A stretch of DNA of 64,000 nucleotides from Opisthocomus hoazin (Eukaryota; Chordata; Aves; Opisthocomiformes; Opisthocomidae): assembly GCF_030867145.1 (NCBI RefSeq), contig NC_134441.1:9459538-9523537 (forward strand), read 5' to 3'. The notes beneath the pieces are model-generated. The model was not told where the DNA came from. It searched no databases and saw only the letters and a program-made list of their open reading frames with translations. Made by a program: the position numbers and the translations under genes. Below, piece by piece: positions 43,979 through 54,363 of this stretch. Positions within the stretch are counted from its first letter, which is position 1, and each line of letters opens with the position of its first letter.

Positions 43979-44599
43979 TGTTGAAGGAAGGGGTTAAAGG
44001 GATTTTAGTAGAAGCAGCCTTGCCTAAGAGGTAAGGAACTTAGTAGAAGCAGCACTGCCTGATAGTTGCTGTGCAGAGAACTGAGGGTGCTCATCTATTG
44101 TGTAAATTAACTGAGGCAGAGTCTTGCATTTCCTTAGAAAGGGGATAATTCCTGATAAGGGCTGGGGAGTCACCTAGAACTCACTAAGACTGACCTTGCA
44201 GTTTGGATGGAAGCCAGAAGAGAACTGAGTTTGCCCAGAAACAAAAGTCAATCAGCGAACACCGTGATGAAGAGGATGAGCCTTCATCTTGGGACCCCCG
44301 ACGACCACCACCAGGAGGCACTGCGCAAGTACAGCTGGGAGGAGTCTATGGAAATTACTCTTTGGAACTGATTTTAATGCAAAGCAGGGATAGGTCATGC
44401 ATATGTATAGGCGGATTGGGAATTTGATGAATATATAATATTTGACTGTATAAATTGAAGAAGCGAGTTACTGTCTGGCACACATGACTTTGGTGGGGCT
44501 ACCCCCCCCCCCCCCCCCCCTCCCTCCCCGTGCTGCCTGGCACCGAATAAACATACCTACTTTACAATCTTACAGATGGTGGAGTCTGTTTTCCGCACA
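43979..44599 (+). mobile_element. Solo LTR of an avian endogenous retrovirus (second family)
   Basis: This 621-bp insertion starts TGTTGAAGGAAGGGG and ends TTTTCCGCACA, with a canonical AATAAA at 44546-44551 about 50 bp before the end and a C19 tract at 44502-44520. The layout (TG...CA ends, promoter-like AT-rich TATATAATATTT near 44431, then AATAAA) is that of a U3-R-U5 LTR. A clean target duplication is not seen, so the borders are approximate. It interrupts the 85-bp repeat. No internal retroviral sequence accompanies it. Confidence 0.75.
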
Positions 44600-44695
44600 T
44601 CAATGTCATCTTTTTTCCAGTTCGCTGTCTGTATTTTTTTCTCCTCTGTCCTTTACGCATTTGCTTTTGAAATGTTATTTCTTTGTCTTTGTTTT

Positions 44696-45104
44696 TGTTA
44701 TAGTTTGGCTGTGGCTGGCAACAATAGGGCCACGATGCTGCTCTGCCGTCCCTCCCCCCACTGGAGTGGGGAGGAGAATAGAAAGAAAAAGGCAAAAACA
44801 CGTGGGTCAGGATAAGGGCAGTTCTAACAGAACAGCAAACAAAAGGAACAGTAACAACAACAATACTGATAAGGAGAATACACAAAACAAATAGCAAAAT
44901 GCACAGAGGGACTCTCACCACCTGCTGCGTGCTCCCGAGCCTCAAGTGACTTCCCACTGCCCAGCTTCCCCGAGCAGAACCCAGCATGACAGCACATGGT
45001 ATGGAATACCCTGTTCTGTTTGGCCAGGTGGGGTCAGCCCGTCCAGCTGTGTCCCCTCCTGGCTCCTAGTGAAAATTAACCCTGTCCTGGCTGAACCCAG
45101 GATA
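44696..45104 (-). mobile_element. Solo LTR, avian ERVL-like, antisense
   Basis: Read on the minus strand it begins TATCCTGGGTTCAGCC and contains GGTATTCCATACCATGTG, both typical of the same bird LTR type as the element at 33.8 kb. Its 3' end reads CTATAACA. A perfect 5-bp duplication GTTTT flanks it (44691-44695 and 45105-45109). At 409 bp it is a short form. The pyrimidine-rich repeat resumes on its right. Confidence 0.85.
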
Positions 45105-45899
45105 GTTTTACTTCACCGTCTGTATTTTTCTTTTTTTTTCCTTTATTGTCTCAATCCTTTTTTAAAAATACCCTTTCTGTGTTTACTTTTATCCCATTTG
45201 CTGTCTTTGTTTTTCAGTTTTCTTGTCTTTCCTTAGTGCCATCGCCTTTAAAATTTTCTTTCTATGTCTACTTTTATCAAGCTCCCATCCCTAGTTTTAA
45301 TTCTTTCTTGTCTGTCATGTACCCTGTCGGTCTTAATGTTTTTTTTTTTTTATGTTTCTATCCAGTTGCTTTTAAACTATTCTTTCTGTGTCTACTTTTA
45401 TCTACCTCACCGTCCCTATTTTTCAATTTTTCACTCTCGCATTCCTATTAGTTTTGAAGTGTTGTTTCTAGATGTACTTTTATCTCATTGTCTCTCCCTC
45501 TTTGTTAATTTTTTCCTGTTTCCCGTATCCCGTCTCTTGTAAAATTTTTGTCCTAGGTCTGCTTTTATCGAGATGTCTCTCCCTGTTTTTTAATTGTTTC
45601 CTGTCTGCCTGGTACCCTGTTGCTTTTAAATTTTCTTTCCTAGTCTGTTATTACCCAGTTCGCCACCTTTCCTTTTCAGTTTGTTCTTGTCCATCCTGTA
45701 CATGGTCACTTTTGTAATTTTCTTCCTATTTCTCCTAGCTATTTAGATTTTTTCTGTTTTAAAATTTTTTCCTCTCTCGATGTCTTCACTTTTGAATTTT
45801 TGTTTCTGTGTTCACTTTCATGTATTTTTCTGTCTCTATTGTCTGCTTTTTTCCTATCTGTCCTCTACACTGTCAATTTTAAAATTTGTTTTTTAAGTC

Positions 45900-46282
45900 T
45901 ACATCCTGGGTTCAGCTGGGCTAGCATGAATTTTCACGAGAAACAGGTCGGGCAAACCCAAACCAGGCGATTGAATGGGACATTCTGTACCATGTGACAT
46001 CACGCTCGGTATTTAAGGGGGCGAGCTGGCTGCAGGAGGGGGATTTGCTAGTCAGGAGGAAGCTGAGCATTGGGCAGCAAGAACACAGCATGCTGTATAT
46101 TCTTTTTATCAGTATTATCGTTGTTATTTTTCTTCTTCCTTTGCCGTTCTGTTAAACTGTTTTGATCGAACTCACAAGTTTTGCCTTTTCCTTCTGACTC
46201 TTCTCCCCGTGCCACCGGGGGTGGGAGAGGAGGGAGAGAGCTACTGCGTGGTTGGTTGTCACCAGCAGGGACCTAACCACAA
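45900..46282 (+). mobile_element. Solo LTR, avian ERVL-like, sense
   Basis: It begins CATCCTGGGTTCAGCTGG and carries the conserved block CATTCTGTACCATGTGAC then ATCACGCTCGG, followed by a TATTTAAG TATA-like box near 46010 and a pyrimidine-rich U5 ending near CTAACCACAA. It is the opposite-orientation relative of the LTR at 44.7 kb. A target duplication is not clear, so the ends are within a few bases. The two copies are too close and inverted to be the pair of one provirus. Confidence 0.82.
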
Positions 46283-47499
46283 TGCTGCCTTTTAGTTTGG
46301 TCTTGCTTTTTTTAAGTTCTTTCCTCTCAATCCCAGGGCTTTTAAATTTTTCAATTTTTATTCCATTTGCTGTATTTTTTTTTTTTTTATTATTTTGTCT
46401 CGTTAGCCCTTGGCACCATCACTTTTAAAATTTTCTTTCTGCATCTCCATTTTAGTTTGCCAATGTTTCTTTTTATTCTTTCCATTTATTTCCCTAACTC
46501 CCCCGCTTTTAAAATTTCATACATTTATCCCAGTTTGTCTTTATTTTACTGTTTTAAATATTTGCTCTGTTTCCTTAGCGCCGTCGCTTTTTAAGTTTTC
46601 TTTCTCAGGCTTTTTCAGTTTGCTGTCTCTATTTTTTAGTTTTTCCCTTTATATTCCTAATGCCCCTCGTATCTGAGTGTTCTACATCTGCTTTTTTCCC
46701 TTCGATGTCTTTATTTTTAATTCTTCATTCTCTTTCCTTAGCGTCCTTTCCTTTCAGATTTTCTACATCTCTGTTTTTGTTTGCTTTCCATATTTTTAAA
46801 TTTTTTCCCCTTTATTTCCCTCATCTCTGTCGTTTTTTAAATTTTGTACTTTTCTCTCATTGGCCGCCTTTACATTTTAATTACGTTTTCTCAGGTTTCC
46901 TTAGCGCCATTGCTTTTTAGATTTTCTTTCTTTTTACATCTCAGTATAATTTCTCGACACTCTTAATTTTGGCTTATTTCCTTAATTTCTTTTATAATGT
47001 TCTGTATAATTTTATCCCGGTTGCTGTAGTTATCTCCCTGTCCTCGTATTTTAATTATTTCCTGTGTTTCCTTAGCACCCTCGCTTTGTAAGTTCTCTTT
47101 CTCTGTTTCTTTTAGTTAGCTGTTCTATTTGTTCATTTTTCCCTTTATTTCCCTAATCCCCCCACTTTTTAAATTTTCTTTTTACACCTGCTTTTATTCC
47201 TTTTGCTGTTTTTTAAAATTATTTCTCGTCCTTTTTTTGTGCTGTCGGTTTTTAAATTTCCTTTCTGAGTCTCCTTTCTAGTCTGCTATCTCTATTTCAT
47301 AATTATTTCCTTTACTTTCTTAATGCCTATCATTTTTTAAATGTTCTTCATACGCCTGCTTTTGTTGCTTTGATGTCTTGAGTTTTAGCTATTTCTTCTC
47401 TTTCTTTAGTGCCCACGCTTTTTAGATTTTCTTTCTGCGTCTGCATTTTAGTTCACCGTCCCAATTTTTCAGGTTTTTTTTCCTCCCTTTTTTTCCAAG

Positions 47500-48300
47500 G
47501 TGGCTGCAGAGGGGTCGGGGGAGGGAGCGATGGGAGCGGTCTTTTTGTCCTCTCCTCCGTCTCGCTCATCTCCAGCGGGTCAGCGTCTCCCTCGGAACAT
47601 CCGTAATCTGTTCAGATCCCCTCCCGAGTACCTTTGTGCCCTTGAGCCACCATCCGTGTCTCCAGCCACATCTGCACCCCTCTATTTCCATCACGATGCT
47701 TCCTGCGAGCGTCCTTGTGTTGCACGGCCATCCTTTGGTTCTACAGCGGGCTTTGTATGTTTCTTATTCGAAAGCGAATCCTCCTCAGGCTTCCATTTCG
47801 CCCCAGAACACATTTACATTGTCTTCCACCACATCGGATGCCTCTGTTTGGTCCTCGGTCCCTCGGGACATCCGTCCTCCATTCGGATCCCTTCCGAAGT
47901 TCCTCATTGTGTTGGTGATCCCCCATTTGGATGCGCGTCTGCATTCCTCTCGCTCCCATCACGACACTTCCCGAGACGGTCCTCGTGCCCCTCGGCACCC
48001 TTTGAGCTCTGCCGCCCTCTTTGTGTCTCCCCAATTTAGACAGAACCCTTCCTTGGGCTTTCCCTGCACCCAGAGCTCTCTTACCTTATTCGCTGCCATC
48101 CAGGATGTCTCCGTTCGGGCGCTCGTCCCCCAAGGACATCCATACATTGCCGGAACACCCTGCGGAGTTTTGCATCGTGTCTGCTCTCCGCATCCCAGAG
48201 ACTTCGTCAATCTCTCTGGCCCCCTCAGGACCGCTCCAATCCCTGTGACGACGCCTCCCATTCTACCAGATTGTTTTTTAAAGCCATTTTTGTGCCCCAG
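47500..48300 (+). repeat. GC-rich tandem repeat, about 270-bp unit, about three copies
   Basis: A phrase of the form CCCTCGG-ACATCCGT recurs near 47595, 47865 and 48129, each followed by related text (CAGATCCC, CGGATCCC and so on) and by CATCACGA blocks, giving a spacing of about 270 bp. Units are diverged. It carries overlapping open frames of 179 and 236 codons (47500-48039 and 47636-48346) and minus-strand frames, but these follow from the repeat composition, and no protein family is recognisable. Confidence 0.65.
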
Positions 48301-48349
48301 AGTGGTATTTTTCTTTTCTGTCTTATCGTATGCTTCTGTTTGGTAGCTG

Positions 48350-49080
48350 GCGCCGTAAAGATGTCCATCATCAGCTCCTATCTCCTCTTTGGTTTTTCAG
48401 AGAAAGCGATAGCCTTCATCTGTTTTTATTGACACATCTCCCGTGGAGTTTTTTTGTTGAGTTTTGCAATTTATTTTTCTTCTGTCTACTTAGGTGTTAG
48501 CTGGGCTGCCTTTGTACTGTTTCCAATATATTCCTTGTATTTCCACCTTTTTTTTTCCATTTTCTGTCCTTTGGGACTCACCTAGCTGTCTTAAGGGAGT
48601 CAGCCAGAGAGACCTTCGAAGCGGGTCTGAATTATCTGCCATTGACGGTAAATAATTCACTTTGCGACCAGAGATATTTTTGAGAAAAAATTATTATGGA
48701 ATCAAATTCTGCTTTGTTATTCAATCCTATCCAGAAAATAGTTCTGGTGGAAGTTAGGTCATATGCCTGGTCTCGCTAGAAACAAAGAGTAAACCCATAG
48801 CATTTTGGATTTTTTTAATAGGAAACCAAAAAGCATAAATTTTGGTAATAACATTGTTACCATATTTAGCAAGCTACTTTCTTACGTACTTTAGTAGGAC
48901 CTCTTTTTCCATCCACACTGCAGAAAAATTAAGTTTAATTACTTACTTGGTCACATCGCTGCTGTGACAGATGTAGTTACAGTAGAAGACCAGGCATCAT
49001 TATTTCCAGTAAGGATTGCCATCTCCAGTCAGTGCTTTTCTCAACGTAAATTTAAGGCAGATGAGAGAACTTGCTGCTGC
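48350..49080. other. Unassigned AT-rich spacer
   Basis: Between the GC-rich repeat and the promoter-like site I see no gene, no recognisable transposon and no clear tandem structure. A few short plus-strand frames begin near 48964 but are not supported. Confidence 0.5.
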
Positions 49081-49119
49081 TCTTCCCGCTGGCTTTATAC
49101 CTTTTGGTGGTTCACCCCT

Positions 49120-49206
49120 CCCCTTTCCCAGGGGAGCGTGGGAAGGGTGGTGGGCGAGGCCAGGAGTATATGAGCCGCAGCTGCCGGGGTGGGAAGCTCA
49201 TTCCAT
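49120..49206 (+). promoter_or_regulatory. TATA-plus-initiator core promoter-like site
   Basis: A C-rich box (CACCCCTCCCCTTTCCC, 49112-49128) is followed by GAGTATATGAG, with TATATG at 49167-49172. It is then followed 33 bp downstream by TCATTCC (A at 49200), a perfect match to the YYANWYY initiator. The surroundings are GC-rich compared with the spacer on the left. It points right, towards two exon-like segments and the large array. This is inferred from motifs only. Confidence 0.5.
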
Positions 49207-49617
49207 TCCTGGCTTTCTTTGGTCTTAGAGCTCTACTCTTCCTTCAGTCAGTTACAGCTTTTGAGCTAAGCTACTTAGAGATATGCATTTTGATATTTAG
49301 AGAAGCGGAGGCCTCTGTTTGAGGTAGGACTTTAAGGATAAGTCAAGGCTCGGCAGCAGCCCTAGTACAGAGTACGTTTAACCACAGCCTTTGTCTTCAG
49401 GTCAGTAATTTTTTATTCAGAGTTTGTGGGCGGTGAGATTGTTTAATAGTATGTGTTGTTCTCTTTATTCTAGGTGCATTACGCTTTCCTGGAACTCCTG
49501 ACTTGATTGAAGATGGAACATTGTGGTTTTTTCACTAGCGGTGCTATTTACTGTGTAACTTGCTGGCACTGCATCTCTTAATCAGATTGACGATGATATT
49601 GTCTGGCAGGGGTTAAG
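49200..49617 (+). ncRNA. Candidate 5' exons of a spliced transcript reading into the array
   Basis: From the inferred start at 49200, a first exon could run to 49323, where GAG is followed by GTAGGAC. A second exon-like segment, 49474-49617, is framed by CTTTATTCTAG and by GTGAGTG, a near-consensus acceptor and donor. The 144-nt segment has stops in all frames I checked, so a coding role is unlikely. Together with the promoter-like site, this resembles the start of a non-coding RNA whose later exons would be the array modules. No transcript evidence is available from sequence. Confidence 0.4.
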
Positions 49618-49623
49618 GTGAGT

Positions 49624-50230
49624 GTCTTCTACACATTTGTGCAGAGATCGAGAGTTTCTCAAGCGAGTGGCAGGGTTGTGACACGTAGTGTCTTTCAGAG
49701 CATGGAATGGCTCGTCACCTTTACCAATTGCTCAGTGGATCACATCACCCCTGGAAACTTTGCGGCTCGTGGCGGGCCCCTCATAGATTATAAGCGTTGG
49801 GGCTTCACTTACTTTGTGGTCCTGTAGCAGATCCCCGAGGCTGCGGGAAGGCGTAATGTGGGAGATGCCTACAGAACACAGGGCATGGTTTGGAAGAAAG
49901 GCTCCCGAGGAGCGGCCGATGCGGGGAGTTTAGGGGTGCAAATACAGGGAAGCGGCTGTCGGGAGGGGGTGTGCGGTTCCTTCTTTGCCAGTTCAGAAGA
50001 AGAGAAGAGTTTCTAAAGCTTTGAGATGGGGGGATGGTTGAGGAAGCGAGGAGGGTTTATTGGTTTCTCTGAGTTTAGTTTTGCAGTCTCCATGGGATAT
50101 CAATGAGGTTCATTTTGTTTGAGTCTCTCTGCTGCTGGCGGGGAGCTATGGCAAAGACACAGGAGATGAAACGCAAACCCTCTGGGCCTCCACATCTGAA
50201 GATGGAGGGCCCAACGTCAGGCCTTTGAAC
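49624..50230 (+). other. Spacer between candidate 5' exons and the array
   Basis: This stretch shows no repeat of the array landmarks and no recognisable gene. A possible acceptor TCTTTCAG lies at 49692-49699 but has no matching donor nearby. Similarity to the array becomes visible from about 50230 (GGTGTTAAGGCTTGTATGTG). Confidence 0.4.
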
Positions 50231-50411
50231 CTCAAGGGTGTTAAGGCTTGTATGTGAAGAGCTTAACGTTCTTTTGCTTTTGATTTTGTTTTTTTTGTAA
50301 CGGCAGGTTGTAGTTGGACTCTGGGTGGCATTTCTGAATGGAAACAAGACTTCTGGAATTCCTAAGCTATTGGTCAGTACTGGGATGACTTCTACAATAT
50401 GTTTTTTGCAG

Positions 50412-52225
50412 ATGCAGAGGAATGAGCCGTGCGCCAAAGGGTGACAGAGGAGAGGTGAGCGGAGTGTCATAAGAAGGTGGGTTCGCATGTGATGTTGGAG
50501 GGTAGATGTGACTGGTGGCTATAGGACTAGCTTTTAGGTTTTGATTTGTGGGTGTTTTTTTTTTTTTTAAATTTGAAGGCGCAAAGCGGGTTTACGGGCA
50601 GCAGAGGTGACTCGGGCAAGGTGAGCTGTGACTAGCAGCCTGCAGTAGCAGTTAATGTTCAGGTGTCTTATTGTTGGCAAAGCTACAAGCTTTTGCAGGG
50701 GCCTTTGGCATTGGTCCAATGTTTGAGGTGAGCCAAGGCGTTAGTGAGGAGGAGCATGGGGCGGATGATTTCTCAGCAGCGCAACGGTAATTTTGTCTCT
50801 TAGTATCTTGGGATATCAAGAGCGATGAGGACTGCAGCATCCCATTCTGGACCCGGCAGGTGTGTGGAGAATCCTGGTGCTTCTGAGGACGGGGATGTTG
50901 TGGAAGGTGTTGCATTGGCCAGCTTGATGCTTACTGTCAGAACTGTGTTTGGGTTTTCTTTTTTTGCAGAGGAGGAAGCGGAACCTGGCGACTGCAGGAG
51001 CATCCCAGATAGCCGATGCGTTTTCTGTTGAGGATGGGTTTAGAACCGTGTCCCTCTGAAAGCGAAGTAGAGGGATCAGGGCCCGGGGAGGGTCTGTAGG
51101 GAGGGGACCACGGTTGGGCATTGTGGGGAGGGCTTGCGAAGTTAGCATAGGGGAGTAGGCTGTCCCGGAACAGGCCCCTTTGGGCCAGTAAAGGGAAGGG
51201 GTTTCTCTTAAGCCCCGGCGGGCAGGGCAGTTCCGGCCTGTGTCTGTGGTGTTGTGTTGTTTGTGTGGTCCGTCTTATGCATCTTAAAACTTACCTGGGT
51301 CTCCAGTTCTTCATTGGTCTTTGTGCTCAATGAGCATCTTAGGTACATCAGGTGCCATCCCTAGGGTCTCGAATGCCTGTGGTCAGTGGCATACTGTCAA
51401 TTGGGCGATTCTTTTATTTCCCTGTGAGCGTAAAGCGTGGATCGGTGTCACATCTCACAAGTTTCTGGTTGGTTCTCATTTGCGGCATCATTCCTGGCTG
51501 TGTCAGCCACTCTGCTCTGTACCAGTCCATTTTCACAGACAGTGGGACTTCTTCCTTGCATCCTTACATTCTTAGGTCTTGAAGCCGGGCTTCTCGTGCA
51601 TCCGTCATCTGTGTTGACCGTAACTTCTTGTAAGGGCCTCTTGCATTGTCTGTTTTTCTGGGGCTGCCGTAGCGCCTCCTTGCTCTGGGCCATCACGGCC
51701 CCATAGGTCTTCTTGCCTGACAGCGTTTCCCACTGGGGAGTCATTCTTCTTGCAGAGAGTTTTCTCTCTTCTTTGAATCACATGTGTGGTGGTGTGTGTA
51801 CTATTGGTCTGTGCCTGTGTGTTGTCTTGGAGCTGCTCTGTCCAGGGGTGTGAAGTCAGGGGTAGAAGGAATAGCGATAGGAAGCTGCGGTTAATATGTC
51901 GATAGGCCTAGACGGTTGCGGCAGAGGTTGGGCAGCGAGCTCGCAGGGAGCAGCCATCGGCAGGCTGCGTGGTCTGTCATTTGAACAGTGGTTAGAGGAG
52001 GTGCTGGGAGCTGCGTGGGAGGGGTCGATCAGCAGCAGCAAAGGAGCTTGAATCTGGACAGCGTTCTGGCTTGTATGTGTGGGGCTTGAAGTCTGGCCCT
52101 TTTTTCATTTATTTAGTGGCAGGCTGCAGTTGCACTGCAGATAGTATTCCAAAATGGAATCAATACATCTGGAACAGCTAATGGCTTGAGCAGCATCCAG
52201 GTGACTTTTTCAATGTTTTTTTCAG
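50412..52225 (+). repeat. Array unit 1 (first, partly deleted)
   Basis: Modules seen: E1 50412-50476 (CAG before, GTGGG after), E2 50579-50620 (GTGAGC after), E5 50699-50727 (shortened to 29 nt), E6 about 50811-50859 (acceptor decayed to TTG, donor GTGTG) and E7 from 50970 (TTTTTTGCAG before). E3 and E4 are missing, so the E2 intron runs straight into the E5 acceptor. In the tail, E8 follows CATTCTTAG near 51575 and ends at GTAAGGG near 51630. As the array edge it is more worn than the middle units. Confidence 0.7.
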
Positions 52226-54363
52226 ATGTTGGGGGACAAGATGGGCACAGAGGACCAATGGAGGCATTGAACAGATTGCTCTATGAAGGTGGATGGGCGC
52301 ATAGCGTCAGAGGGAAGGATGCATTTGGTGGCTATGTGACTGCATTATGGTTGGTGGGTTTTTTCCCCAATGTTGTAGGTGCAAAGAAACAAGCAAAGCA
52401 GGATATGGGCACCAGGGGTGTCTTGGTCAAGGAGAACAATGAAGTAGTAGGCTACAGTAGCAGTTACTGTTCTGGTAGGGTATTGTCATTGAAGTTATCA
52501 ACATCCCTTATTTGTGGTTTTTCAGGTGGTACCAGAGCCTTGAGGTGGCAACATGTAAACAGCAGGGGCGACACAGGCGAGCAGCCAAGGTGAAGGAGCA
52601 AAAGATGGGAATCGGTGCGGGCAGGCTGCAATTTTGGCAGTATCTCAGCATGTGTCTTCTACTTTGTTTTCTTTGCAGGTGTGACGTGGTCTCGGACGTG
52701 CAAAGCAGCATGCTGACAAGAGATCTGACAAGGTGAGGAGGTCGCGTGTCGGATCAGGGTCTTGGAGCAAAGTATCATACGGCTCCTCAATGACGCGTAT
52801 CTCTTTTGGTTTTGCAGGGGCTGTGCGGCCCGCCTTTGGCACTAGACCAGTGTTTGAGGTGAGTCGGGGTGGTGGCAAGGACATGCCTGGGGCAGGTGAT
52901 TTCTCAGCAGTGCAACTGTAATCTTGTGTCTCTTGGTATCTTAGGTTAGCAAGAGCAACGAGGGCCGCAGCATCCCATTCTGGACCCAGCAGGTGAGCAG
53001 AGAATCCCAGTGCTTCTGAGGGAGATGCTATGGATGATGTTGGTGTTGGCCAGCATGATGCTTACCATCAGAACTGTTTGTGGGTTTTCTTTTTTGCAGA
53101 GGAGGAAGCGGAACCTGGTGAGTGCTGGAGCATCCGGTTAGCTGATGCGCGTTCATGTTGAGAATGGATTCAGACCCTCGACTCTCTAAAAGCTAAGTTG
53201 AGGGATTGGGGAGGGTCTGGAGGGACGGGACCACAGTTGGGCATCGCAGGGAGGGCTTGTGAAGTTAACGTAGGGGATAGGGCTGTGCAAGAGCGGGCCC
53301 CTTTGGGCATGTAAAGGGAAGGAAGGGGTTTGTCTTCAGCCCAAGTGAGCAGGGCAGTTCCAGCCCGTGTCTGTGGTGCTGTGTTGTTTGTGTCGTCTGT
53401 CTTCTGTGTCTTAGACTTTACCAGGGTCTCAACATCCTTGTTGTTCTTCACAGTCAAGGAGCACGTTATGCACATCAGGCACCACCCTTGGGGTATTGAA
53501 TGCCCCTACTCATTGGCATAGTGCCAATTGGGCGTGTCTCTCCTTGCCTTACAAGCATAAATCACGGATCGATCTCACGCCTCAGAGGTTTCTAGTCGGT
53601 TCTCTTTTGCGGTGTTCCAGGCTGTGCCGGCAGGTCTTCTCTCTACCGGTCCATTTTCATGGACTGTCGGACTTGTTCCCTGCATCCTTACCATCTTAGG
53701 TCTTGAAGACGGGCTTCTTGCACATCCATCGTCTCCATTTTGACCGTAACTTCTTGTAAGGGACCATTGGGTTCTCCTGTTTTTCTGAGGCTCCTGTGGA
53801 GCCTCCTCGCTCTGGGCCATTGCAGCCCTTTAGGTCTCCTTGTCTGACAGCTGCTCTGGTCCAGCAGTCATTGTTCTTGCAGAGAGTTTTCTCTCTTCTT
53901 TGAATCTCATTGTTTGTGGTGTTGTGTGTAATGTTGGTCTGTGCCTATGTGTGTTTTGGCTTGGAGCTGCTCTGCCCAGCGGCGTAGAGTCAGGCATAGG
54001 TGTCATAGCGATAAGAGGCTGTGGTTAATAGGTCGGACAGGCCTAGACTGTTTAGGCAGAGGCTGGGCAGTCCGCTTGAATGGAGCGGCCATCAGCAGGC
54101 AGTGTGGACTCTCATTTCAACAGTGTTTTACAGAGATGACTGGAGTTGTGTAGGAGGGGCTGATTGACGGCAGCAAAGCGGATTGAATCTCAACAATATT
54201 CAGGCTTCTATGTGTGGGGTCTAAAGTTTTGTCCTTTTTCCATTGTTTTTTCTTAGTGGCAGTCTAGAGTTGGCCTCTAGATGGTATTCTGAAATCAAGC
54301 AATAGAGCTGGACTCTAAGTTCTTGGTCAGCCTTCGGGTGACACGTTTATTACTTTTTTGCAG
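52226..54363 (+). repeat. Array unit 2 (long type, most complete modules)
   Basis: Modules: E1 52226-52288, E2 52379-52431 (donor GT lost), E3 52526-52589, E4 52679-52732, E5 52818-52858, E6 52945-52992 and E7 53100-53117. Acceptors read TTTTTTTCAG, TGTTGTAG, GGTTTTTCAG, TTCTTTGCAG, GGTTTTGCAG, GGTATCTTAG and TTTTTTGCAG. Six of the seven donors are GTG-type (GTGGAT, GTGAAG, GTGAGG, GTGAGT, GTGAGC, GTGAGT). The introns are about 85-110 nt. Tail module E8 is 53700-53755, between CATCTTAG and GTAAGGG. This unit shows the splice-like design most clearly. Confidence 0.75.

Larger units (their letters stand above)
43555..47490. repeat. Decayed pyrimidine-rich tandem repeat, about 85-bp unit, interrupted by LTRs
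   Basis: The plus strand is very rich in T and C, with recurring phrases such as TTTTAAAATTTTCTTTC, TATGTCTACTTTTATC, CCTTAGTGCCATCGC and AGTTTGCTGTCTCTATTTTT. Neighbouring examples near 45476 and 45561 are about 85 bp apart, and others fit multiples. Copies have diverged heavily, so individual borders cannot be set. Three LTR insertions (43979-44599, 44696-45104 and 45900-46282) split the array, which is therefore older than they are. Proteins read from it are all repeat translations. Confidence 0.8.

Noticed and set aside
44696-46282. The two ERVL-like LTRs as ends of one provirus
   Set aside because: They are in opposite orientation and the DNA between them is the pyrimidine-rich tandem repeat, not retroviral sequence.
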